A stretch of 22,845 nt of DNA from Stramentimicrobium sp964525625 (lineage in GTDB: Bacteria > Atribacterota > Phoenicimicrobiia > Phoenicimicrobiales > Stramentimicrobiaceae), in contig CAZGKY010000018.1 in the NCBI GenBank assembly GCA_964525625.1, positions 1-22,845 of the forward strand. Direction: 5' to 3'. Both the position numbers and the translations under genes were made by a program. Below the pieces are notes generated by a model that saw nothing but the letters and a program-made list of their open reading frames with translations, was not told where the DNA came from and did not search any database. Every line of letters begins with the position of its first letter. Position 1 is the first letter of the stretch. Of the stretch, positions 1-5,957 are shown piece by piece.

Positions 1-445
1 TATCTTCATCATAGATAATCTGTCCTAACATTGTTCCTTTTTCTCTTAATATTTTGGTTAAACGGCGGGTATCAATATCAGAAATTCCAGGTATATTATT
101 CTCTTCTAACCATTGGGACAGGGACTTTTCGGCATTCCAGTGACTATAATTTTCAGTATAATTTGCTACCACCAAACCTTTAACCTGAATCTTATCTGAT
201 TCAAAATATTTTAATAAGTTGTCTTCTCTAATAGAAAAGGGTATACCATAATTCCCCAGCAGAGGATAAGTCAATACCAGTATCTGTCCCCGATAAGAAG
301 GATCAGTTAGACATTCGGGATACCCAATCATTCCCGTATTAAACACTATCTCTCCATCCTCTGTTCTTCTTGCTCCAAAAGGTTTCCCAGAAAATATAGT
401 GCCATCTTCTAATACCAATTTAATGTTTTTCTTTTTATCCATCAT
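1..445 (-). CDS. carA: Carbamoyl-phosphate synthase small subunit, N-terminal part (runs off left edge)
   Basis: The first 148 codons of the glutaminase subunit of carbamoyl-phosphate synthase. The enzyme supplies ammonia from glutamine to make carbamoyl phosphate for arginine and pyrimidine synthesis. The visible part is the small-chain N-terminal domain: LEDGTIFSGKPFGA near the start, then GEIVFNTGMIGYPE, LTDPSYRGQI, YPLLGNYGI, and finally DIDTRRLTKILREKGTM, all family hallmarks. The C-terminal class I amidotransferase domain, about 200 residues with its Cys-His-Glu triad, lies outside the window. Two ATG codons sit in tandem (445 and 442). An AGGAGG ribosome site 6 nt upstream of the first favours 445. 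The gene is preceded by a T-box leader, so charging of a tRNA probably controls it. carB would be expected to follow to the left, but this cannot be seen. Confidence 0.93.
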   Translation of the reverse strand, partial: MMDKKKNIKLVLEDGTIFSGKPFGARRTEDGEIVFNTGMIGYPECLTDPSYRGQILVLTYPLLGNYGIPFSIREDNLLKYFESDKIQVKGLVVANYTENYSHWNAEKSLSQWLEENNIPGISDIDTRRLTKILREKGTMLGQIIYDED

Positions 446-462
446 CAACAGCCTCCTGGAAA

Positions 463-510
463 CAAAAAATCTCGTCCCGGAAAATTTAATATTCTCCAAA
501 AGGGACGAGA
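463..510 (-). terminator. T-box terminator 2 (downstream module, next to carA)
   Basis: The stem TCTCGTCCC (510-502) / GGGACGAGA (478-470) is followed by a run of six T. The same 5' arm can pair with GGG...CGAGA around the second T-box (537-525) as antiterminator. The carA ribosome site lies just downstream, so readthrough past this hairpin is needed for expression. Confidence 0.88.
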
Positions 511-594
511 TAGCATTTCTCTCTCGCGGTGCCACCCACCTTGGATAAGTTAATATCAGTCTTAGACCTTAATTCAGGTAGCTCTAACCAATAC

Positions 595-654
595 ATAAAA
601 AAATCTCGTCCTCCTACTATCTCTTTTTTCAGGATAGTCTTAAAGGACGAGATT
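595..654 (-). terminator. T-box terminator 1 (upstream module)
   Basis: The stem AATCTCGTCCT / AGGACGAGATT, with a further inner pairing ACTATC/GATAGT, is followed directly by seven T in transcript sense. The 5' arm AATCTCG can instead pair with CGAGATT just after the first T-box (673-661), with AGG/CCU closing, to make the antiterminator. This is the standard T-box switch. Confidence 0.88.
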
Positions 655-871
655 AAATCTCGCGGTGCCACCTGGAATTGGATAAACAACTTATCCCACT
701 CATTAGCGGTGTTTTAACGGTAACCAACCTTATTATATATAACTATTATATTTAGCAAGGGTTTCTTTTTGGTTAACCAAAGCCGAGATAATTGCACCAA
801 ACATATCTCTCTCTTCAAGCCTCTGGTAAACCTACTTCTACCCCAAATCAGGCTATTTACTTATTTTGTGC

Positions 872-903
872 ATTATATTAACCGAATAATCAGCTTCTGT
901 CAA
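872..903 (-). promoter_or_regulatory. Promoter of the carA T-box leader
   Basis: A perfect -35 TTGACA (903-898) is followed after 17 nt by TAATAT (880-875). The overlapping TATAAT at 877-872 would give a 20-nt spacer. Transcription would start near 865, just before T-box Stem I and after the stop codon of the sugar-isomerase gene. carA can therefore be expressed separately from the TRAP operon. Confidence 0.6.
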
Positions 904-971
904 ATATTTTTTCCAATTATTTTAATAATTTCTGCTGGGAAATAGTAATTTTTATTTTTCCATGTTTTTAA

Positions 972-1727
972 TCATAAATGTTTTATTCTACCAATATATT
1001 TTTGTTCCCATTTCTTATTTGCTTCATCACCACCAGGCATATTGGCACTTATCCATACGGGGGGAATTTTCCCTAACGATAATATTTTCTCTACTGTTTT
1101 AATTACCAGCAAATTTAAAGTAAAGCAGTTACATAAGGTGGAGGTTGGCGCTATCTTCTGTTCAAAATTATCAAATTTAACTATGGCATCTCCTAAAGGT
1201 AAGTAATTATCAATAAAAACATCAACAATTTCATATAAATTTTTACCACTCGGGTGTCGAGCAGGATGCTCTTTGGGTACATATTGAGCAAAGGAAGTAG
1301 AGGTGATGCCAATGGTCTTTAATCCTCTATGTTTTGCTTCTAACGCACAATCAATAGTCATAGAATTCATGCCATAGGCATTAACAATAATGAGTACCTC
1401 ACCAGTTTTAATATCATAACTATCTAAAACTGACTTAGCATATCCAGGAGTTCTTTCTATAATATTGGAATGCTTTGCACCATGGACTAAATCTATGCCT
1501 GGATCCAATAAGGCATTAATAGGAACCAGCCCACCTGCTCTCCAGAAAACTTCCATAGCTGCCATATTAGAATGTCCACCAGTTCCGATAATATGCACTA
1601 TCTTATCATCTATTATTGCATCACTCATTAACTGCGCCGCTTTATCAATAGAACTTTCCGATTGTGCTTTTATTTTATTAAAAATCTCACTAATCTTCTC
1701 AAAATAATATTCTGTCTCTTTACTCAT
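972..1727 (-). CDS. SIS-domain sugar isomerase family protein
   Basis: A 251-residue protein of the SIS (sugar isomerase) fold, which binds phosphorylated sugars in the cytoplasm. The first phosphosugar-binding loop is visible as HIIGTGGHSNMAA (about residues 45-57). A second Rossmann-like strand and loop, VLIIVNAYGMNS, is followed by GLKTIGITSTSFA. This resembles the stand-alone 'sugar isomerase domain' proteins of the UPF0309 type, often found beside sugar transporters. It is the last gene of the TRAP operon, 40 nt after dctQ, so it probably acts on the imported compound after phosphorylation. The exact substrate, and whether it isomerises, deaminates or only binds, cannot be told from sequence. 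Confidence 0.8.
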   Translation of the reverse strand: MSKETEYYFEKISEIFNKIKAQSESSIDKAAQLMSDAIIDDKIVHIIGTGGHSNMAAMEVFWRAGGLVPINALLDPGIDLVHGAKHSNIIERTPGYAKSVLDSYDIKTGEVLIIVNAYGMNSMTIDCALEAKHRGLKTIGITSTSFAQYVPKEHPARHPSGKNLYEIVDVFIDNYLPLGDAIVKFDNFEQKIAPTSTLCNCFTLNLLVIKTVEKILSLGKIPPVWISANMPGGDEANKKWEQKYIGRIKHL

Positions 1728-1767
1728 TGCTTTAACTCCCTTCTAAAAAGTATTAATATGATTATTT

Positions 1768-2238
1768 TCATTGCTTTATATATAGCAGCTTATCTACTAT
1801 TTTTTCTATAGTAAAAATAAGCATAAAAATAGCACAGCAGGGGACAGAAGCATAAGCATAACCTGTTGGGATATCCCACATATCAAAAGGTATTCTCATT
1901 CTAATCATAGTAATTTCATATCCCCTAAGAATAAGAACCAGGAAAAAGATAATCAATGAAAAATCAATGATTAAATTCACCTTTTGAAATAATGATTTGT
2001 CCATTTTTTTAATAAAGTAGTCCATTAATAAATGATCTTGATAATAGAATAGGATAGAGGTTCCCAGAAAAACCATCCAAATAAATATTAGTCGGGAAAG
2101 ATCAGGTAACCACAACCAGCTTATTCCCCAAAAATACCTGAGAACAATCTTCACAACGTTTAGAATAAATAGTGCTAAGAAAAGAAGGCCTGTTATTAAT
2201 TGCATTAAATTTACAAAATACTTTATTAAATTTTTCAT
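1768..2238 (-). CDS. dctQ: TRAP transporter small membrane subunit (DctQ type)
   Basis: A 156-residue membrane protein with four hydrophobic segments (about residues 7-29, 45-65, 87-107 and 123-145), the usual DctQ topology. The features WLPDLSRLIFIWMVFLGTSI and the following DHLLMDYF match the family pattern of an amphipathic stretch, a membrane helix and a conserved H/D after the second helix. DctQ pairs with DctM in the inner membrane to form the sodium-driven solute importer. It lies 18 nt after dctM. The order DctP-DctM-DctQ is less usual than P-Q-M. Confidence 0.88.
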   Translation of the reverse strand: MKNLIKYFVNLMQLITGLLFLALFILNVVKIVLRYFWGISWLWLPDLSRLIFIWMVFLGTSILFYYQDHLLMDYFIKKMDKSLFQKVNLIIDFSLIIFFLVLILRGYEITMIRMRIPFDMWDIPTGYAYASVPCCAIFMLIFTIEKIVDKLLYIKQ

Positions 2239-2256
2239 AGCAATATCCTTAATTGA

Positions 2257-3534
2257 CTAAAATATTAGGCCTGGTAGAAAAGTTACTAAACCAGGAATAT
2301 AAGTAATTAAAATAAGTACAATAATTAAAGCAACTGTAAACGGCCATACATTTGATACCAAGCTCATAAAAGGAATTTTTGCTATCTTGGAAAGTAAAAA
2401 TAAAAGTGCACCTATAGGCGGAGTTAATAAGCCTATCATTAGATTCAATACTACAATAACCCCAAAATGAACCGGATCAATGCCTAAATTTAATGCTGCT
2501 GGTAATAACACTGGGAAAAATATTAACATCACAGGAATGGCATCCATTATACAACCCATAAATAAGAAAAAAATATTTACTAGAAGAAGGAACTGCCAAC
2601 GAGTCAGATTTAGATTTTCAATAAGTAAACTCAATTTTTCTCCTAACTGTTCGGAGGCAACTATATATTGATAACACCCAACTACAGCGAAAATTATCAT
2701 TATAGAAGCAGAAAAGGATGCAATTTTAGAAAATATTTCCAAAATCTTTTTTAAATTTATACTTCTATATACAAAATAAGATATTAATAAAATATATAGA
2801 TTAGCTAAAATTGCTACTTCAACCAGAGTAACAATGCCAAAAACAACACCAAAAATAATAATTAAAGGAGCAATTAGTGCCAAAAAATTGTCGCGAAACA
2901 ATTTAATTAACATGCGGGGGTTCATCTCTTTTTTTATGATAGGATAATCCTTTTTGCGGCAAATTATATAAACCATAAAAGAAAGTATGGCTCCCATCAT
3001 TAAACCAGGTATAACCCCACCTATAAATAATTTTCCGATAGAGATATTGCTTATTATGCCAATAAATATCATAGGTATACTGGGAGGGATTATAGGACCC
3101 ATTACTGCTGCTGCAGCATTGATTGATGCTGAAAACTCTTTATCATATCCCTTTTCAGCCATTGTTGGTAATAGCACTGATGATACTGCACTGGCATCAG
3201 CTGGGGCAGAACCAGATACCCCCGCCATTATGACATTAACAACAATGGCTACGTAGGCTAGACCTCCCTTAAAACGACCAACAAAATATTCTGAAAAATC
3301 TGCTAACTTTTTAGTAATACCAGCTTGATTCATAAATTCACCAGCTAAAATAAAAAAGGGAATAGCTACCAAAGAAATATTATCTACTCCTGAAACAAGA
3401 GTAGAGACAATAATCCTCAAAGAATATTGACCCTGTATTAATATATAAATAAGGCTACTCATTCCCATTGCTGTCCAAATACTAAAACCTAAACCTATAA
3501 AAATAAAGAGCATTACAAATAAAAATATAATCAT
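2257..3534 (-). CDS. dctM: TRAP transporter large membrane subunit (DctM type)
   Basis: The 425-residue transport subunit of a TRAP importer, of normal family length, with about a dozen hydrophobic segments. Typical DctM signatures are present: IPFFILAGEFMNQAGIT near residue 60, VNVIMAGVSGSAPADASAVSSVLLP near 100-124, IPPSIPMIFIGIISNISIGKLFIGGVIPGL near 150-175, and MDAIPVMLIFFPVLLPAALNLGIDPVHFGVI near 333-363. LLTPPIGALLF follows. These form the two halves of the elevator-type sodium-coupled transporter. It is separated from dctP by a 100-nt gap with a strong hairpin and precedes dctQ. Confidence 0.94.
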   Translation of the reverse strand: MIIFLFVMLFIFIGLGFSIWTAMGMSSLIYILIQGQYSLRIIVSTLVSGVDNISLVAIPFFILAGEFMNQAGITKKLADFSEYFVGRFKGGLAYVAIVVNVIMAGVSGSAPADASAVSSVLLPTMAEKGYDKEFSASINAAAAVMGPIIPPSIPMIFIGIISNISIGKLFIGGVIPGLMMGAILSFMVYIICRKKDYPIIKKEMNPRMLIKLFRDNFLALIAPLIIIFGVVFGIVTLVEVAILANLYILLISYFVYRSINLKKILEIFSKIASFSASIMIIFAVVGCYQYIVASEQLGEKLSLLIENLNLTRWQFLLLVNIFFLFMGCIMDAIPVMLIFFPVLLPAALNLGIDPVHFGVIVVLNLMIGLLTPPIGALLFLLSKIAKIPFMSLVSNVWPFTVALIIVLILITYIPGLVTFLPGLIF

Positions 3535-3587
3535 AATAAATTCCTATAGTTTGATCATAAAGATTAAAAAAAGACATACCTAATCAA

Positions 3588-3625
3588 ATAAGCGAATAGC
3601 AGCACTAATTCTGCCATTCGCTTAT
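3588..3625 (-). repeat. 15-bp hairpin directly after dctP
   Basis: A perfect 15-bp stem including one G-U pair (core arms AAGCGAATGGCAG and CTGCTATTCGCTT, loop of 8) begins 10 nt after the dctP stop codon, in the gap before dctM. No T-run follows at once; the nearest, TTTTTTT, is about 13 nt further on. It is therefore more likely an mRNA-stabilising or partially terminating hairpin than a full terminator. This would let the binding protein be made in excess over the membrane subunits. Confidence 0.7.
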
Positions 3626-3634
3626 GTTATAGTT

Positions 3635-4624
3635 TTACATATTCTTTATTTTTTCTAATAATCCTTCAGGCCATTTAGTCCCTTCATAATCATCAAAGAC
3701 ACCTTCCAGTTTCTTTCTAATAGATTCATTATCTGGGACAATAACAGTCATTTTATCAGCTAAGAAATCATATACAGAATTTAACCATTCCTGGGTTAAT
3801 TCTGTTTCATAATTACCTGCTACCTCAGTGGCTTGAAAGATAAGTGCTTGTTCAGCAGTAGTAAGCTTATTCCAGGTTTCCAGTCCCATATAGAAGGTTT
3901 CTATATCACGGATATAATCTGTTTTCATGTAATAATCCTGAACTTCATACAAACTATTAGTGGCAACTACAATAGCCCCATTTTCCTGAGCATCTACTAC
4001 CCCAGTTTTCAAGGCCATATAAAGATCAGCAAAGGGTACCTGTTGGGGTAAAGCTCCTAATGTTTCCATTGCTCTAATCACTGTAGGGCTAGCAGCAGTC
4101 CTAATTTTTAATCCTTTAAAATCATCGGCAGTTCTGACCGGTTTCTTTGAAGTGGTCAAGCCTCTTGGCGCTGTATCTCCATTCATATTAATAATCTTAA
4201 TTCCTGTTTCCTGTTCAGCTTTTTCAATAATGGGCTTAAAGAAATCAGACATGAGGGCTCTTCTCATATGCTCATAGCTTCTGTAAATAAAGGGAATAGC
4301 GGTAATTTCAAATGCTTCACCACCTTTAATCCAGGCAAAGGTATTTATTCCACCATAAACCATCTCCAGATCACCAGTTTGCATCTGGACAAACATTTCC
4401 TGGGGATTACCTAGTTGACTATTGGGAAATACTCGAACTTCAAATCTTCCTTTAGACAAATCTTCTAAAACCTCTTTAAATTTTAAAGCAGCTTTATGTG
4501 TGGGATGATCAACTGCCCTAATATGACCTAATCTAATCACCTTGACTTCAGCAGAAAAGACTGAACTGGCTATTATACTAAATATAATGAGAAATGATAT
4601 TAAAAAAATTATTAGCTTTTTCAT
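3635..4624 (-). CDS. dctP: TRAP transporter solute-binding protein (DctP family)
   Basis: A 329-residue exported binding protein. It has a classic signal peptide: MKK, a hydrophobic core, and cleavage likely after SVFSA at residue 25. The mature protein starts with VKVIRLGHIRAVDHPTHKA, the usual first strand. GLKIRTAASP contains Arg175, matching the family's conserved arginine that pairs with a substrate carboxylate. GVVDAQENG at 208-216 is the other diagnostic motif. The ligand is thus probably an organic or sugar acid. The neighbouring SIS gene suggests a sugar-derived one, but that is inference. A good ribosome site, AAGGAG, precedes the start. It follows gntR by 90 nt. Confidence 0.94.
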   Translation of the reverse strand: MKKLIIFLISFLIIFSIIASSVFSAEVKVIRLGHIRAVDHPTHKAALKFKEVLEDLSKGRFEVRVFPNSQLGNPQEMFVQMQTGDLEMVYGGINTFAWIKGGEAFEITAIPFIYRSYEHMRRALMSDFFKPIIEKAEQETGIKIINMNGDTAPRGLTTSKKPVRTADDFKGLKIRTAASPTVIRAMETLGALPQQVPFADLYMALKTGVVDAQENGAIVVATNSLYEVQDYYMKTDYIRDIETFYMGLETWNKLTTAEQALIFQATEVAGNYETELTQEWLNSVYDFLADKMTVIVPDNESIRKKLEGVFDDYEGTKWPEGLLEKIKNM

Positions 4625-4714
4625 ATTTTTTATTCTCCTTAAATTTAACTTAATTAGATAGTTATTTTTAAATGTAAAAAAATTAAACTTGATTAAATAA
4701 GTATATTTCCAGCC

Positions 4715-5518
4715 CTATGAAGTTAAATCACCTCCAATTTTGTACCACATACCACCCCCAATACTCTTAGTTTTGGTTTTACCCTCCTTCATATTATTTT
4801 CAACCCAGTTTTTAGCTTCTGCAAAATGTTCCACAAGTCTTTTTTGAGTTAATATGGGATCTCTTAATTCGATAGCTTTCACTATCAAACGATGCTGATT
4901 AATAAAACTATTTCTATCTTTTGTCTGGTAGCGATGAAGTGCGGTCAAATTCCGTTGAATAGTGGCAAATATTTTGATTAAATCAATTAGTAAATTATTT
5001 TCTGAATGTCTATATAAAGAGCAATGAAATTCACTATGTAAATCAACTAGTTCTAATTCATCAGCATTATTTTTGACCAACAATTCTAATTCATTAATAA
5101 GGGAATTCAAATTTTTTATATCCAAACTATTATATTTTTCAATATCTTTAGTAATAAACCAGGACTCCAGACAAAATCTTACCTCAAAAACTTCCCAAAA
5201 ATTATTTATATCGAGTTTAAGGCTATAAGGTAAATTCTTTAAAACAATTTCATAATTGAAATTCCTTACAAATCTACCTACACCTCTTTTCGTTTCAATA
5301 AGACCAATAGTTTCCAGTACTTTTAATGCTTCCCGAATTGCTGTTCTGCTCACTCCCAGTTGTTCCTCCAGTTCCTTTTCTGTAGGCAATAAATCACCAG
5401 CCTTGAAATCAGATTCCATAATATATAATTTCAATTGTTCTTGTACGTATTCTTGTAAACTTTTAAATTTCTTTAAAGTTCTCATATTAATCATTTTAGC
5501 TGAACTTAAAATATTCAA
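4715..5518 (-). CDS. GntR/FadR-family transcriptional regulator
   Basis: A regulator of 256-267 residues. The N-terminal winged helix carries LPTEKELEEQLGVSRTAIREALKVLETIGLIETKRGVGRFV (residues 44-84), the GntR signature. The C-terminal FCD ligand domain (about 110-235) has the histidine-rich helices of this subfamily (DLHSEFHCSLYRHSE, INQHRLIV, LVEHFAEA), which often bind a metal and an organic acid. It heads the TRAP operon and probably controls it, with the imported acid as effector. The start is uncertain: TTG at 5518, ATG at 5494 or ATG at 5485 are all in frame, with no strong ribosome site. The last 18 residues (KTKSIGGGMWYKIGGDLTS) lie beyond the normal domain and are not recognised. 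Confidence 0.9.
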   Translation of the reverse strand: MNILSSAKMINMRTLKKFKSLQEYVQEQLKLYIMESDFKAGDLLPTEKELEEQLGVSRTAIREALKVLETIGLIETKRGVGRFVRNFNYEIVLKNLPYSLKLDINNFWEVFEVRFCLESWFITKDIEKYNSLDIKNLNSLINELELLVKNNADELELVDLHSEFHCSLYRHSENNLLIDLIKIFATIQRNLTALHRYQTKDRNSFINQHRLIVKAIELRDPILTQKRLVEHFAEAKNWVENNMKEGKTKTKSIGGGMWYKIGGDLTS

Positions 5519-5545
5519 ATTATTAAAAAGATATATGAATTATGA

Positions 5546-5555
5546 TGTCATACAA
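5546..5555 (-). promoter_or_regulatory. Candidate GntR operator
   Basis: TTGTATGACA contains TGT-N3-ACA, close to the TNGTNNNACNA half-palindrome known for FadR-type regulators. It sits just downstream of the gntR -10 box, near the expected transcription start. That position suits repression of its own operon. No second copy was seen before dctP. Confidence 0.45.
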
Positions 5556-5564
5556 GTTACATAA

Positions 5565-5593
5565 ATTATAAAATAAATAGATTAGTTTTTCAA
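5565..5593 (-). promoter_or_regulatory. Promoter of gntR and the TRAP operon
   Basis: TTGAAA (5593-5588) and a perfect TATAAT (5570-5565) are separated by exactly 17 nt. Transcription would start near 5557, giving a leader of about 40-70 nt depending on the start codon used. The candidate GntR operator overlaps the start region. Confidence 0.65.
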
Positions 5594-5957
5594 GGGCTCT
5601 TACTAATAATCTATCTTAAATTCAACTTTGCAAAATTAAAATATAAAAATCACATCCCGTTATTAAAACAAAGTACTGAATTTCAGTAATTATTAATCAA
5701 TAATAAAATATAAGAAGAATAAAAATGTAGGTTTATAACAAATTATCTCTGTTTATTCTAACAAATAATTTAAATAATTTATTTGCTCTTCAAAAAAGGC
5801 AATTAAAATTACAGAAAAAATTGTTCATTGGTATATCAAACAAAAGAATAATTCTTAATATATAATCTACTATTCCGGTTTCATTGAGTAGTAAAAATGC
5901 CTTTTAATTGTCGGTCTTCCTAAATCTATAATTTAATTGGTTCCACAATAAAAATAG

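Larger units (their letters stand above)
463..865 (-). promoter_or_regulatory. T-box riboswitch leader of carA with one Stem I and two T-box/terminator modules
   Basis: A tRNA-sensing leader of about 400 nt. Stem I shows the conserved AGTA at 836-833, a GAGAGAG purine bulge, and the distal loop GGTGCAA at 798-792 closed by GAGATA/TATCTC. The upper helix GGTTTACC pairs with GGTTAACC. The 3' strand of the specifier loop is the purine tract AAAAAGAA at 770-763, so the specifier can be read as AGA (Arg, 766-764) or GAA (Glu, 765-763). Arginine makes sense for carA, but the register is not certain. T-box sequences with the tRNA-end-pairing TGGC occur twice, at 673-661 and 537-525. Each is followed by its own terminator. 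A variable C in TGGC predicts G as the tRNA discriminator base in both modules. Confidence 0.9.
5519..5957. other. Gene-free AT-rich spacer
   Basis: About 440 bp between the end of the phosphodiesterase-like gene and gntR. Apart from the gntR promoter and operator at its left end, only loose AT-rich repeats were found, such as the distant inverted pair CAATTAAAA/TTTTAATTG. There is no convincing terminator for the gene to the right, no RNA gene and no credible coding frame. Confidence 0.6.

Noticed and set aside
486..717. Two overlapping short ORFs, one on each strand
   Set aside because: They lie entirely inside the T-box antiterminators and terminators; their repeated sequence comes from the duplicated RNA structure.
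5519..5957. Small RNA or gene in the long AT-rich spacer
   Set aside because: No hairpin with a T-run, no conserved RNA motif and no frame with a ribosome site were seen.
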